A model generated the notes under the pieces. That model saw nothing but the letters and a program-made list of their open reading frames with translations. It ran no database searches and was not told where the DNA came from. A stretch of 64,000 nt of DNA, from assembly GCF_047511655.1 (NCBI RefSeq), contig NC_133396.1, positions 131,697,490-131,761,489 on the forward strand, in the 5' to 3' direction. How positions within the stretch are numbered: position 1 is the stretch's first letter; every line of letters begins with the position of its first letter. The DNA comes from Castor canadensis. Lineage: Eukaryota; Chordata; Mammalia; Rodentia; Castoridae. This document shows, in pieces, positions 1 to 10,839 of this stretch. A program made the translations under genes and the position numbers.

Positions 1-30
1 CTACATAGCCTGTCTCAAAACCCCCCCAAA
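1..30 (+). repeat. B1-like SINE, 3' tail only
   Basis: The window opens in the end of a sense B1-like copy (ctacatagcctgtctcaaaa then C/A-rich tail); the rest lies outside the window. Confidence 0.5.
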
Positions 31-62
31 AACATTTATTAATTAATTAAATGAGATGCATG

Positions 63-137
63 CTGTCTGGCACCCTTAAACTCAGGGTCTCGTTAGGCAG
101 GTGCTCTATCACTGGAGCCGCTCTGCCAGCCCTAATT

Positions 138-151
<14 letters not shown>
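63..151 (-). repeat. ID-like SINE, inverted
   Basis: Reads aaactcagggtctcg, ttaggcaggtgctctatcac, gccagccct: the inverted tRNA-derived part, diverged and without a clean poly(T). Confidence 0.7.
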
Positions 152-177
<26 letters not shown>

Positions 178-183
178 CCTTCT
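137..183. repeat. (CT)n / (CTCTGT)n simple repeat
   Basis: Pyrimidine microsatellite of CTCTGT units followed by pure CT, between two inverted ID-like SINEs; it probably grew from the degenerate tail of the second one. Confidence 0.85.
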
Positions 184-185
184 TT

Positions 186-258
186 TTGGCATCAGTGGAG
201 TTTGAACTCATGGCCTTGTGCTTGCAAGGCATATGTTCTGCCACTTGAGCTTTACCTT
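186..258 (-). repeat. ID-like SINE, inverted
   Basis: Contains gtttgaactcatggccttg and tgccacttgagc, the inverted B-box and 5' regions of the ID-like family. An open frame of 123 codons starts inside it, so that frame is not a gene. Confidence 0.7.
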
Positions 259-259
259 C

Positions 260-790
260 AGCAACTGCTTAAAATTCTTAATGGTTCTCCGTATTCTTTA
301 GGGTTCTTTCATACTATTCAACTGAATAGGCAGGATCCTATGGGATCTGACCTTTTTACCCTATCTTCTTCCACACCTCACCCTCATTCTGTGCCTGAGC
401 TACAGAGAACGACTCGCTCTGAAGTATCATGGTGTGATTGCCTGTGTCTTTCTTCATCTGCTCATTCGTTCATCTTCCCGTTTCTGCGTTTCTCTACAAT
501 GTGCTGGAGTCCACAGCTGGGGTTGAAGATACAGAGTCAACCTCATGAAGTTCAATGCAGTGGGAGGAAATAATAAAAGAGAAATGACCATGAGGAACAG
601 GATTAAATTGTTGGGGAAATAGTTAAAGTGAACAGAGGAAAAACAGTGCCACTGGCCAGGGTCTCTGGGGCACAGTCTGGGGTGGACCACTTGGGGGGAA
701 AACAGAATGAGGAGATGCCATGCCTGGCTGCCAGAGTGCAAATTCAGATTACTCAACATAGCAATTAATAGCTGACTTTAAATTTTCATT
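260..790. other. Unique-looking sequence
   Basis: No repeat family, splice-flanked exon or conserved domain recognised. Open frames on both strands are short and overlap each other. Confidence 0.5.
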
Positions 791-792
791 TG

Positions 793-845
793 TTTATTGA
801 GGTATTGGGGATTGAACTCAGGGACTTGTGATTGCTAGGCAAACT
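793..845 (-). repeat. ID-like SINE fragment, inverted
   Basis: ggtattggggattgaactca followed by ttgctaggca: the inverted B-box half of an ID-like element, truncated at its 5' end. Confidence 0.65.
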
Positions 846-858
846 CAATAGCTAACTT

Positions 859-1004
859 TTGTTGTTGTTTGTTGTTTTGAGCCAGGATCTTGCTAGGTAG
901 CCTAAGCTATGCTGGAATTCACCATGTAGCCCTGGCTGGCCTCAAACTCATGATCCTCCTGCCTCAGCCTCCTGTGTGCTGGGATTACAGCTGTGCCCTA
1001 CCAG
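859..1004 (-). repeat. B1-like SINE, inverted, with target-site duplication
   Basis: Inverted B1 core: ttttgagccaggatcttgct, ctggctggcctcaaactcat, gtgctgggattacagctgtg. Flanks ctcaatagctaa (left) and ctcaatagataa (right) look like an aged target-site duplication. The core carries an internal repeat of about 20 bp (two 'tgtagcc' type segments). Confidence 0.8.
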
Positions 1005-1009
1005 GCTAA

Positions 1010-1255
1010 GCTCAATAGATAAATTCTGAGTGCCTGCTAAGGTTCTGATATAGGTCGTGTCATTTAATCATTAGGATCACCCTATATTAAGTAAATAATA
1101 GTAGTCCTCTCCAGGGAACTCACCCCTCAGGATCTGTTTTTAAGGATGAGAAAACTGAAGGTTTGTGAAGTTAATTTTTTTTGCTCAGGGTCACTGGCTG
1201 ATAAGGAGTAGGGCTGTGATTCATGAATCTGTCTAGTTCTAGAGTCTCAGAACTC
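1010..1255 (+). repeat. MIR SINE
   Basis: Old mammalian MIR in sense: gagtgcctgctaaggttctg, gtcatttaatcattaggat, ggatgagaaaactgaag, ctcagggtcactggctgata appear in the order of the MIR consensus. Confidence 0.75.
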
Positions 1256-1259
1256 ATCA

Positions 1260-1866
1260 CGGCTCTCCTGCAAGTCTTTGTGGAGCTTGGACTGGACCTG
1301 GCTTCTGTGTTTGTCAAGTAAGGTCAAGTGTGTCCTGTCAGGCACTGTGGTAAATTACATAGCTGGCCTGGCTCTTAGTATTTTCTTCGTCAATAGTTTG
1401 GTGGACAGCTATTGACATTCTCCTAGAGCTACCAGTGATCTGCAAAGAGAGGAGTCCTGCAGGAGGAAACCAAATGAAGAAGGTCACCATGTCTTTAAAG
1501 ATATGGCAGAAAGAGCCTGGTTTCCGTGTCCCCAGCTAAAGTTGTGCAGAGGTCATGTCCCTGTTCCTTCTAGTCCTGAGGCTTAGATCATCTACAGAGT
1601 CTCATCTGTTGTCTGTAATCTGCCATCTCATTGCCTGAGTCTTTAGCAAACAGGAAATTGAGGACATTGACAGGACACAGGGGACGAGAGCTGGGCTTTT
1701 CCTATAATGCAGCACACTGGCGGTTAGAGAGGTGTGGGGGCAGGGTACACCAGCAGGGTAAATGACAAAATCAAAACCTCCTTTACCTTTGAACAAGAGA
1801 AAGGGACCCAGATACCTTCGGTGGTTGAGAGGCTAAAACACTGGACAATATATTTTTAAAAATCTT
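1260..1866. other. Unique-looking sequence
   Basis: No recognisable gene or repeat; only short open frames. Confidence 0.45.
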
Positions 1867-2085
1867 GCCGCGACCTGGTGGCTCACGCCTGTAATCCTAG
1901 CTACTCAGAGGCAGAGATCAGGAGGATCATGGTTTGAAGCCAACCCATGCAAATAGTCTTTGAGACCCTATCTCAAAAAATACCCAAAATAAAAACAGGG
2001 CTGACAGAGTGGCTCAAGTGGTAGAGCACCTGCCTAGATGCCCTGAGTTCAAGCTCCAGTATGCCCCAAAAAAAAAAAAAAAAAA
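1867..2085 (+). repeat. B1-dID composite SINE (long ID form)
   Basis: Left part ggtggctcacgcctgtaatc, right part gtggctcaagtggtagagca and gagttcaagctccag, closed by an A17 tail. Confidence 0.9.
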
Positions 2086-2209
2086 CTCAAATGTGAGTTT
2101 CAAGTAAACCGTAGTTGAAAGTCACAGGAAGGACAAAGAAAACATGAGAACTGGAGGTGTGAAGTCCTGAGTTCACATTCTAGTCTTGCCAAAAAAGAAG
2201 AGGAAAGGT

Positions 2210-2302
2210 GTGAGAGATGGGGTGTAGTTCTGGCAAAGTATGTGCTAAGCATGTACTAGGTCCTGGGTTCAATTCCCAGTGCCCCCTTTCCCCAAAAAAC
2301 CC
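2210..2302 (+). repeat. ID-like SINE
   Basis: Sense tRNA-derived element: ggtgtagttctggcaaa, gtcctgggttcaattcccag, A-rich tail. Confidence 0.8.
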
Positions 2303-2324
2303 ATAAAGACAAGCCTCTTGAAGC

Positions 2325-2515
2325 TGGGTGTGGTGATATACATCTGTAATCTCAGTTACTCTAGAGGTGAAGGTAGGAGGATTGTGGTTTGAGGTCAGCC
2401 AAGCAAAGGTAGTGAGACCCTGTGTGAAAACCAAGCTAAAAGGAAAAGGGCTGGAGGCGTGGCTCAGTGGTAGAGGGGTTGCTATTGTGAGTTCAATTCC
2501 CATATGGGTGAGGGG
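2325..2515 (+). repeat. B1-dID composite SINE, diverged
   Basis: Both halves in sense (ggtgtggtgatatacatctg; gtggctcagtggtagagggg; gtgagttcaattccc). Part of the ID half is lost and there is no clean A-tail. Confidence 0.75.
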
Positions 2516-2529
2516 GAACAGAGGGACAG

Positions 2530-2955
2530 GAGCTTTGACCGAGGATGGTCACCGCTCTCAATTATAGTTCTAGGAAAGTGGCCCAGGGGCAGTCATCAAT
2601 TTTTTGTAGGGGAATCACAGCCAAGTGACAGAACTATTAATTCTTGCTGACCGGGATTCTGTATGACTTAGCGCTGATATGATGGGATTTTTAATTCTTG
2701 TAAAGAAGCTGTCCAAACTACAGGGAGGTTTGAGCACTGCTCTCTCTTTATTTAGTTCTTCAGAAGTGGAAACACTTCTATGCTCAGTCTCAGCAGGGAG
2801 TCGCCATGGCCAGTTGGGCTTCTCTGCAGCTGATGGTTGTGCCAGATTCGGTGGAGCTGATGGTTTGAACAACTAACACTCTTCATGATGGCAGCTAAGT
2901 TTAGCTTCATACCCTGTGCTGAGGGACGGATTCCACATTTCACTCCTCCTTCTCC
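2530..2955. other. Unique-looking sequence
   Basis: No recognised repeat. Two open frames of 85 and 65 codons overlap on opposite strands, as expected by chance in sequence of this composition. Confidence 0.45.
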
Positions 2956-2957
2956 TC

Positions 2958-3060
2958 TTTTGGAGATAGGGTCTCCTGATGTATTTCCTTGAACTTGAAA
3001 TCCTCCTGCCTCAGCCTTTAACTGCTGGGATTACAGGAACACAGCACATTCCTGGCCTAG
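2958..3060 (-). repeat. B1-like SINE, inverted
   Basis: ttggagatagggtctcctga, cctcctgcctcagcctttaa, ctgctgggattacaggaaca. Confidence 0.8.
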
Positions 3061-3100
3061 ATTTAACTTCCAATTTTGTTATTTGTGATCTTGAGGCATT

Positions 3101-3129
3101 TAACAACAACAACAACAACAACAACAATA
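3101..3129. repeat. (AAC)n microsatellite
   Basis: About nine AAC units. Confidence 0.95.
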
Positions 3130-3205
3130 AATCGAAATGTTTTTGTCTGGGCCATCTTTGGTTTAAAGACCACCATTTGTATTCATTCGGCACTAATTTT
3201 TTCTT

Positions 3206-3392
3206 TCTTTTTTTTTTTTTGGTGGGACTGGGGTTTGAAATTTTTTTTTTTTTTTATAAGACAGAGTCTCAGAGTGTAGCCCAGGCTTATTTGGAACTTT
3301 CTACATAACCCAGAATGGCCTCAAACTCTCAATCCTCCAGCCTCTGCCTCCCAAGTACTGGGATTACAGGCATGCACTATCACACCTGGCGG
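3206..3392 (-). repeat. Inverted ID fragment plus B1-like SINE
   Basis: A T-run and ggtgggactggggtttgaaa (inverted ID 3' end) directly precede a second T-run and a complete inverted B1 (agacagagtctcagagtgta, gtactgggattacaggcatg). Two T-runs imply two insertions, the second into the tail of the first. Confidence 0.8.
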
Positions 3393-3394
3393 CA

Positions 3395-3828
3395 TTAAAT
3401 ATCTTTCACAAAAAGTTTGGGGGAATATTGAAAGTCGGGATAGGCCACAGATTGAAAATCTGAAAACCACAGATTGAAGCCTGTCTTGGAGGCTCAGTGA
3501 GCATGCCTCTTTCTCCAGCATGTCTCCAGGGTCTTTTCCTCTTGAAGATTCTGCCTTCTCTTGATTTAGCATAAGTCCAGATTGAATGGGCTTCGACAAT
3601 GAGGAAGATATACTGTGTCACATTGTCACATGTAATGAGGGGAGCAGAAGGGAGCACTCCAAGGCTAGATGACCTCATGGGGACCCTGCTTCTTTTTGGC
3701 CTGCCACTGTCAACATGGTGCTTTGTCCTCTGATAGCTCTCATTGCATGGTGACTGCAGCTGTTCTTGGAATCAAAAAAAAGGCTTCAGTATTTAAATAT
3801 CCCACTTTCCTATCTTTTTGTTATTTCT
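3395..3828. other. Unique-looking sequence
   Basis: No recognisable repeat or gene. Confidence 0.4.
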
Positions 3829-3906
3829 TAGCAATACTGGGATTTGAACTTAGGGCCTCATGCTTGCTAGGCAGGCACTCTACCATTTGAGCCACTCCAC
3901 CAGCCC
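3829..3906 (-). repeat. ID-like SINE, inverted
   Basis: gggatttgaacttagggcct, ttgctaggcaggcactctac, gccactccaccagccct: near-complete inverted solo element. Confidence 0.85.
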
Positions 3907-3911
3907 TGCTT

Positions 3912-4685
3912 CTCAATCCTTTGATCAGAAAAGAAACTCCCAACAACTCCTAGACAGTTCCTCTTTACGGCACTGAGGATTACTGGCCACGTGTTCACCC
4001 CTAAACTGGGTGCTGAGGAAGGCAGCAAAATGGCTGTGATGAGTTAGAATATTCGGGGTTTATCCCTGAGCTGCCCTCACAATAGGATCACCTTTCTTGA
4101 GAGGAAAAACTGGAGTATTGTTGGCAGGAAAGGGAGAACAGGTTGGGGTGATCAATCAGAACAGTGTCTGGAATGTTTTCTCGTCTGCCTTCCATGGTAC
4201 CCGTCATTTTTGCAAGCATTCATTTCACATAAGTAGACAGGTTAGAATGGAGCAGTGAGTGTGTGTGGATGAGGATGACCCAGTCGGAGGCAGTGTGAAA
4301 CTCCCAAACAAGGAGGGGAGAATTGTGCACACAATGGGGTCAGTGAGGTGGGGTAGCTGGAGGTCACCCCTATCAGAAAACAAAAGGCCACTATTTCCCT
4401 CCTAACTAAGAGGAGGTGTGCAGGAGGCTGGAGCTCTGAGAACCTAAAACACAGACACTCAGAAACCCTGCCTTTCTCCAAGGGTTTTAGACCAGCAGCA
4501 TAGAGCTGTAAAAACTGCCACCAATTCATTGACCTGGCAGTCATCTTTGTCATGCACGGGCTCCTCAGAACATCCGTGGGAAGCTGGCACAGAGCGGAAT
4601 GAAATGTAACTGGTGCTTTATAAGTTTATCTCATTTAAATGTTCCCTTGTGATCTTCTGTCTCACCAATCATAACAACAAACATT
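3912..4685. other. Unique-looking sequence
   Basis: No repeat recognised. An open frame of 103 codons on the minus strand (4242-4553) has no domain, splice context or start context that I recognise. Confidence 0.4.
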
Positions 4686-4689
4686 TAAA

Positions 4690-5140
4690 TACTAATTACT
4701 ACGCACTAGGCACTATTCTACAAACTTTGTATTAATTAACTTATTTGTTCAACTTCCCTGGAAGATAGGGACTATTAATTAACATCACATCTATTTTATT
4801 TGTTCCTTATTTTTTTTTTTTTTGCAGCACTTGTGTTTGAACTCAGGGCCTATACCTTAACACACTCCACCAGCCCTTTTTTGTGATGGATTTTTTTCAA
4901 GATAGGGTCTTGTGAACTATTTGCCCAGACTGGCTTTGAACCTCAATCCTCCTGATCCCTGCCTCCTGAGTGGCTAGGATCACAAGTGACGTCACTGGTG
5001 CCCAGCATCACGCCTATTTTAAAGACAAAGAACTGAGGCTCAGAGATCGTGCAACCCACACAGGGTTGGCAACATGGCTAAATGGCAGAAACTGAGATTC
5101 CATTATTTTCACAGCTGGCCATTGTACCCTACTGTGCTTT
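4690..5140 (+). repeat. MIR SINE split by a B1-dID insertion
   Basis: Left MIR piece at 4700-4797 (actaggcactattctacaaa, ggaagatagggactattaat); right piece from about 5015 (acaaagaactgaggctcaga, aatggcagaaactgagattc). The inverted composite SINE between them inserted later. Confidence 0.75.
4809..5008 (-). repeat. B1-dID composite SINE, inverted (short ID form)
   Basis: T15 run, then gtttgaactcagggcctata and the shortened ID part, then gaactatttgcccagactgg and gagtggctaggatcacaagt. Inserted in a MIR. Confidence 0.9.
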
Positions 5141-5261
5141 TAGGAGGTTCTACTCTGCCAAAAAGATGCCACTTGAATGTGTTTTTGTCCAGGCAAGTTT
5201 TTCCAATCAACCCTAGTAAAGGATGTCACACTCACTCTGAGGGCAGTAAGCAATTTCTTTC

Positions 5262-5474
5262 TCTTTTTCTTTATGGTGGTACTGGGGTTTGAACTCTGGG
5301 TTTCACACTTTCTAGGCAGGCACTCTACCACTTGAGCCATTCCACCCTCCTTTGTGTTGGCTATTTTTGAGATAGGGTCTCATGCAGACTGTTTGCCTGG
5401 GTCTCAAATTGTGATCTTCCTGCTCTCTGCCTCCTGAGTAGCTAGGATTACAGGTGTGAGCCACCGGCACCCTT
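5262..5474 (-). repeat. B1-dID composite SINE, inverted (long ID form), with TSD
   Basis: Complete inverted composite (ggtggtactggggtttgaac to gtgagccaccggcaccc). gcagtaagcaattt at 5243 recurs as gcagtaagcaattc at 5475: a target-site duplication with one mismatch. Confidence 0.92.
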
Positions 5475-5509
5475 GCAGTAAGCAATTCTTTAACCATGAG
5501 TTTTCTACT

Positions 5510-6066
5510 ACTTTTTTTAAACTATTGTTTTGCATCTAATGACATTCTCTAAGGTTAGACTGGAAATTCAAGCAACACTTTGGTTAACATCTCCGATAAA
5601 TTCTGGACTAAGAAGCATGCAATATTCATTTGAGCATGCCTGTGTCTGGGGGAGGAGGGAGAGATGGTGGGGGGACTCTCTCCTCTCTAATAATAACTAA
5701 CCTAAGAGGCCATGCTGATTATATTTGGATGCCCAAGTCACTGTTTTCCTAGAGTATCCTTAAGCACACAGCTATGCCTTTTATCCTTGTATTCTAGGAA
5801 TGTTTCATTGCAAAAGGTCAACCTTAATTTCTAAATGGCCTGGCAATAAAATGGAGCAATATATGGGACCCATGGTAGCTATTCCCCCAAACGCTGGAGG
5901 AGAAAACGGTTAGTTCCACAAGAACAAAGCCATGCTCCAACTCTGCCCAAATGAATTAACTTGGACCTGGCTTGGATCAGGTGTGCTCTTCACTATCAGT
6001 ATCTACTGTAGATATATAAGAAGGTGTGTTCCTAGCACCAAACAGGAACAAGGATGCTAATTAGGA
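5510..6066. other. Unique-looking sequence
   Basis: No gene or repeat recognised. Confidence 0.4.
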
Positions 6067-6069
6067 GTT

Positions 6070-6092
6070 GAAGTGTGTGTGTGTGTGTGTGT
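6070..6092. repeat. (GT)n microsatellite
   Basis: About twelve uninterrupted GT units. Confidence 0.95.
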
Positions 6093-6139
6093 ATACTTGT
6101 GTTTATCTAGAGGCAGTTTTGTATGTATACTACAGAGTA

Positions 6140-6330
6140 CACAGCAGAGCCCTGGGGTTTGGTGTGAGGATTCCAGAGGCTGACTGCACTGATTCAGACT
6201 TGGTTATGCTAACTGACTTCAGGGAAGTTACTCAACTCCTCTGTGCCTCAATTTCTTCATCCATAAAAGATGAAGGATTTAATGAGTTAATCAAAGCCTG
6301 ATACATAGCCACAATAAATGTATTGTTAGC
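6140..6330 (-). repeat. MIR SINE, inverted
   Basis: Inverted MIR landmarks in order: actgattcagacttggttat, gggaagttactcaactcctc, tgtgcctcaatttcttcatc, cacaataaatgtattg. Confidence 0.75.
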
Positions 6331-6835
6331 ACATCACTTAGGTCGCCCAAGGTGAAAGTTTTTGACGAGAACTAGAAAACTATTAATAATTAATTGAGAT
6401 TGATTCTAACTCATTTATTCATCTTGAGTCCACCTATGTCTTGATAAGAGAACCCCTAGTGCTTGGGAAGAGTAGTGGAGGAAGGTGGCACTGCAGCTCT
6501 TTTGATATGAAGCAGGTGCAATGAAACATGCAGGGCTATCTGGTGAGGTGAGGCAGTCGGTGCTTGGAGTTGGGGATGTCGATGGCTTTGCTGAGCTGGC
6601 CTCACTTGTGACAACCGTGAGGCTGGCAAAGCCCTCATTGCCCTGGGCTGAGCGTCTGTTTTCCACCTAAGAAAGCTGATATGTTTCTCCATTAACTATT
6701 TAATTAATGAGGGCGTGTGAGGTCTACCTAAGCTTTGGAGGCGGAAGGCAGAAGGCAAAAAGTCTTTGGGAAATGTGTACATGTGTGAAATGACACAGGG
6801 GACCTAAAGATTTTTCTTTACTCAAGAGGGGTTTT
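6330..6835. other. Unique-looking sequence
   Basis: Two overlapping minus-strand open frames (83 and 78 codons, 6415-6692) share the same DNA; neither shows a domain. Confidence 0.4.
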
Positions 6836-6922
6836 TTCCTGTAATCCCAACACTTGGGATGCTGAGGCAGGAGGATGGCGAGTTCAAGACCAGCCTAGGC
6901 TAAATAGTGAGACCAATCTAAT
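6836..6922 (+). repeat. B1-like SINE, 5' truncated
   Basis: Begins at tcctgtaatcccaacacttg; continues gctgaggcaggaggatggcg and gaccagcctaggctaaatag. Confidence 0.85.
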
Positions 6923-7211
6923 ATATATCCAGAGCTTATATTTGACATCTTTTTGTGATTTTCCTCTTTATTCGACTTCTTGTCTTTTCTATAATTGACT
7001 GCAATTATAAAAACTGGTTGCAATTATAAAACTGCCTTGTTAGATCTCTGAAAAGGATGATAGAGAAAAATTATTTTGAAGCCCTTCATGGAATATTTAA
7101 GTATTTTTCTACACCCAACATAAAATTTATACTTTCTAAGTTCGTGGAATTTTTCTTTATAGTTCTTGTAAACTACATTAAATGTGTTATCCTTCTCTGC
7201 TTAGCTTAAAA

Positions 7212-7248
7212 TCTCTCTCTATAGTCTCTCTCTCTCTCTCTCTCTCTG
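7212..7248. repeat. (CT)n microsatellite
   Basis: Two CT tracts separated by tatagt. Confidence 0.9.
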
Positions 7249-7352
7249 TATTCAAAACACTTACAATACAATTTGGAATTTAAATTTTTTATTGCTTTGA
7301 AAATTGCTAGTTTTTACTTTTTATCATTGCTTTTCATTCCCCCCACTCCCCA

Positions 7353-7561
7353 CAGTGGGACTGGGGTTTGAACTCAGGACTTGGCACTTGCAACGCAGGT
7401 GCTCTATTGCTTGGGTCTCCCCTCTGGTCTATTTTGCTCTGGTCCTTTTGGAGATAGGGTCTCTTGAACTATTTGCCTGGGCTGGCCTAGAACTGTGATC
7501 CTCCTGATCTCAGCTTCCCAAGTAGCCAGGATTACAGGCGTGAGGCACCACACCTGGCTGC
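7353..7561 (-). repeat. B1-dID composite SINE, inverted (long ID form)
   Basis: gactggggtttgaactcagg, aacgcaggtgctctattgc, gagatagggtctcttgaact, gattacaggcgtgaggcacc. Confidence 0.88.
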
Positions 7562-7564
7562 TTT

Positions 7565-7870
7565 TTTTTTCTGTTTTAATTTGGAAGGTAAATATCATGT
7601 AATGTTGCTCTGGTGACTTATTGACTTGGCTTATATATGGTAGATACTTCCTTCTGAGATGTGTTCTAGTCTAGGGATATCTCACTTTTATTTGCCAAGA
7701 TGTCACCCTTCCCTTTCACTCACTCCCTCTCCCCTCTCTTCCCTGAGGAAAAGGCACAGTAACAATTCAATGGCAGAGCTGAGGTTGGGTGGACCACCCC
7801 CGACCCTGAGGAGGCTCCCAGAAGGTTGGGGGGCAGAGCGCCCCACCTCACTACTCAGAAGCCTGCAGCC
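7565..7870. other. Unique-looking sequence
   Basis: No repeat or gene recognised; the 100-codon frame at 7659-7961 runs into the SINE downstream. Confidence 0.4.
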
Positions 7871-7873
7871 TTG

Positions 7874-8100
7874 CTGGGCACAGGTGGCTCACACCTGTAA
7901 TCCTAGTACTAAGGAGGCAGAGATCAGGAAGATTGAGGTTCAAAGCCAGCCTGGCAAATAGTTTTTGATATCCTATCTTGAAAAGACCCATCACAAAAAT
8001 GGGCTGGCTGAGTGGCTCGAGTGGTAGGCCCCGAGTTCAAGCCCCAGTACTGCAAAAAAACCCACAAAAACCCCAAAAAACAAGAGAGAGAGAAAGAAAG
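7874..8100 (+). repeat. B1-dID composite SINE (short ID form) with A-rich tail
   Basis: gctgggcacaggtggctcac, ggcaaatagtttttgatatc, shortened ID part gtggtaggccccgagttcaa, then an expanded A/C and GA-rich tail to about 8100. Confidence 0.9.
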
Positions 8101-8159
8101 CAAGCCTGCAGCCTGGTGTGGATTGGACAGCATGTTCACACAGTGACTTAACATTAAGA

Positions 8160-8440
8160 ATTTGGGTGCTCTCTTTCTTGTGTTATATCTGAAACCAGCA
8201 GATGTGGGTTCTGCATTAAAGTCTTTTCCTTTTCCAGGAACAACAAAGGCCCCTTGACTGTGCCGTGCTGCAACTGCCACATCCAAAGTCTTCTGCCTGG
8301 ACAGTGCCCTTCCCTGTGGAAAACTGGGTTTTGTACCTCAGCCTTGAGTGTCTACCTTGTTTACCACACTACTGAGTGTCGTCTTTTGGGGAGACCTCTC
8401 TGATTTGTTACCAATCTCTTCTTATCCCAAGTCCCCAGAT
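8160..8440 (+). repeat. Possible L2 fragment
   Basis: cttctgcctggacagtgccc followed about 100 bp later by gagacctctctgattt recalls the L2 3' region ('tgcctggaa.gcccttcccc', 'gaggccttccctgac'). Weak. Confidence 0.3.
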
Positions 8441-8497
8441 CACTTTGTCAGGGTGTTTGATTAGTTACAGTGCAGTTAGGGTTCTCCTTATCCTGTT

Positions 8498-8696
8498 TCT
8501 TTTCTTTTTTTGCAGTGCTGGGATTTGAATTCAGGGCCTTAACCTTGAGCCACTCCACTAGCCTTATTTTTGTGAAAGATTTTTTTGAGATTGGGTCTTG
8601 TGAACTATTTGCCCAGGCTGGCTTCAAACCGTGATCCTCCTGATCTCTGCCTGCTGAGTAGCTAGGATTACAGGTGTGAGCCACTGGTGCCTGGCT
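8498..8696 (-). repeat. B1-dID composite SINE, inverted (short ID form), with perfect TSD
   Basis: T-run, gcagtgctgggatttgaatt, shortened ID, gaactatttgcccaggctgg, gagtagctaggattacaggt. tccttatcctgtt occurs at 8485-8497 and 8697-8709: a perfect 13-bp target-site duplication. Confidence 0.94.
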
Positions 8697-8709
8697 TCCT
8701 TATCCTGTT

Positions 8710-9250
8710 CCGACTTTAAAAGAGACCACAGATAAGAGAAGACCACTGTGCCTGTCCTGTGGCTTCAGGACCTAGGTGAGTCCTCCTGGGTCTGGGACAG
8801 CTGTCAGCAGGGCCAAGCTTTCCCATTCCCGAGGGAAAGCTGTCGAAGTCCAGCTGCCTGTGCTCCAGGGTCTAGATATCTTGACTTTAACTGCATTGTT
8901 GAAAAGATTGAAACTTTAAAGGCATTGGGAAATAAGCACTGTGGAGGCTTAAAAAGAAAAGCCCTAGCATTTTAGAAAGATGGGTATAGATATTTTTATT
9001 TAACCTCAAAAACTTCTTGTAACTTTAGAAACAAATATATCAGGAATAATTAAATGTACCCATAAAATCATCATTTCACATGAAACCCTTGAAAAATAAT
9101 CTAATCTGGGATGTGGCTCTCTAAAATAAATATGTGAAATGTGTGAGTATACATGTATGTACGCACACACATATAGATAAACACACTTGTATGTTAAGAC
9201 ACTGGTAGATGGAAGATGCAGAGGGTTCTTTTTTTGCTGGAGTCTTCTTT
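8710..9250. other. Unique-looking sequence
   Basis: No gene or repeat recognised apart from a weak alternating purine-pyrimidine stretch at 9143-9186. Confidence 0.4.
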
Positions 9251-9251
9251 T

Positions 9252-9472
9252 TCTTTTTCCCCCTGAGGTGCTGGGGATGGAACCCAGGGCCTCATGTGCT
9301 GGGCAAGCTCTCTGGCACAGAGCTACACAACCAGCTCTCTCATGGTTGTTTTCTTTTTCTTTTTTTGGAGACAGGATCTCACCATGTAGCCCAGTCTGGA
9401 CTTAAACTCACAACCCTCCTGCCTTGGCCTCCCAGGTGCAGGGCTCCCCGGCACTCGCCACCACACCTGGCT
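9252..9472 (-). repeat. Inverted ID-like SINE followed by inverted B1-like SINE
   Basis: ID part: gtgctggggatggaacccag, agagctacacaaccagctct. B1 part: ggagacaggatctcaccatg, ccaccacacctggctc. Separate T-rich runs show two elements in the same orientation. Confidence 0.82.
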
Positions 9473-9475
9473 CTC

Positions 9476-9720
9476 ATTTTTTCTCCATTTTTATTAGTAT
9501 ATATTTGTTGTGAAAATTCTAAATAGCCTTACACTGTACAAGGGTTAGATTGCTCCTTTGTTCTACTTCATGTAGGTATAGGAAGTCCATCAACATATCT
9601 TCTCACCTTCATCTCCTCTATTGACACTTCCCCCACCAAGCACCCCCACTGTACCTGTTTTACAGTCCTGTCTCTCATTATTAATTTCAAAGTCATATTT
9701 TTAAAAACCCCCGAATCTTC
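9476..9720 (-). repeat. L1 3' end, inverted
   Basis: Reverse complement ends in tatatactaataaaaatg and contains cttgtacagtgtaaggc and gacaggactgtaaaacaggt, the same motifs in the same order as the sense L1 3' end at 54180-54478. Lacks the G-rich block seen there. Confidence 0.75.
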
Positions 9721-10268
9721 CTCTGCCTGATGTCTCTGGGTTCTTTCTCTTAGACTTTCACACTGCTAGTCTGACTCTGCCTCAGTGTTCTCAAGTTAAA
9801 GATTTGTTTTTAGATGATAGCATTTGATAGACTTAGAAAATGTTAGTGTCAAAGGTATGCAAAAGAGAAAAAGTAAAACTCTAAATAAAGAAAGGTTTTC
9901 AATTATACAAACAAATGGTGGAGCACTGGCAGTTGGGCGTTGGCATTTTGCTGTAAATTCACACTTCCTGAGTGCCTGCTTGGTGCTTGGCTATGCACCA
10001 TGCTGTCAGCGACAGAGACCAGTGTACCACACACAGGAGCACAAGAGCACTTCCCTGACTATGGCCATGGCACCCTGAACCAAGGTCCTCCGAGGGCTCC
10101 TCCTGGCCAGCAATTCTCAGTTGATCGTCTCCAAAAAAAATCTCAGTACAGGTTTCTGTATTATAAAAGGCGATTAAATTTCTTCCAGTTTACTTGTTTC
10201 ATTCATATTTAAAGAAACAGTATAGAGCTGAGCATTCTCCTTTATTCCCTTCCCCCCTAAAATATCCT
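9720..10268. other. Unique-looking sequence
   Basis: No repeat recognised. Two overlapping open frames (9824-10078 and 9940-10212) lack domain or exon evidence. Confidence 0.4.
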
Positions 10269-10269
10269 G

Positions 10270-10500
10270 TCATACCTGTAATCCTACTCAGGAGGATCAT
10301 AGATCAGGAGGCAGAGATCAGGAGGATCCAGGTTCAAAGCCAGCCCCGGGGAAATAGTTCATGGTACCCTATCTCGAAAAATCCCATCACACAGAAAACA
10401 AGGGCTGGTGGAGTGGCTCAAGTGGCAGAGTGCCTTCGTAGCAAGTGTGAGGCCCTGAGTTCAAACCCCAGTACTGCCAAAAAATAAAGTAAAATAAAAT
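10270..10500 (+). repeat. B1-dID composite SINE (long ID form), internal duplication
   Basis: gatcaggaggcagagatcag shows a short repeat in the B1 part (tcaggaggatcatagatcag then gagatcaggaggatcc). ID part gtggctcaagtggcagagtg, gagttcaaaccccagtactg, A-rich tail. Confidence 0.88.
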
Positions 10501-10734
10501 ATTATTTCACATGCTTGGTCTTTAACCTGAAAGCTGACCAGCTGTGTCTGAAGCGATCCAGACTACAGAGCTGTTCATCCACACACTTACTGGACAGCTC
10601 TCCTGTGACCCACAGTGGATGTGCTGCTGGGGAGTGGGGACAATAATGTGATCACTCATGTCACCCATGCTGCCAATGGGCTTCAGAGTCTAAATAACTA
10701 TCATGAGAGACAGCAAAAGTGACATTTGTTGGGT

Positions 10735-10838
10735 TTAGAGGCAGGGCCTCTATATAATTCAGGTTGGCCTCGAGCTTGACCCTCTGCCTCACCCTTCTGA
10801 GCGCTGGGACTAAGGGCGGGTGCCATCAAACCTGGCTG
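10735..10838 (-). repeat. B1-like SINE, inverted, diverged
   Basis: tagaggcagggcctctatat, gagcgctgggactaagggcg. Confidence 0.7.
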
Positions 10839-10839
10839 C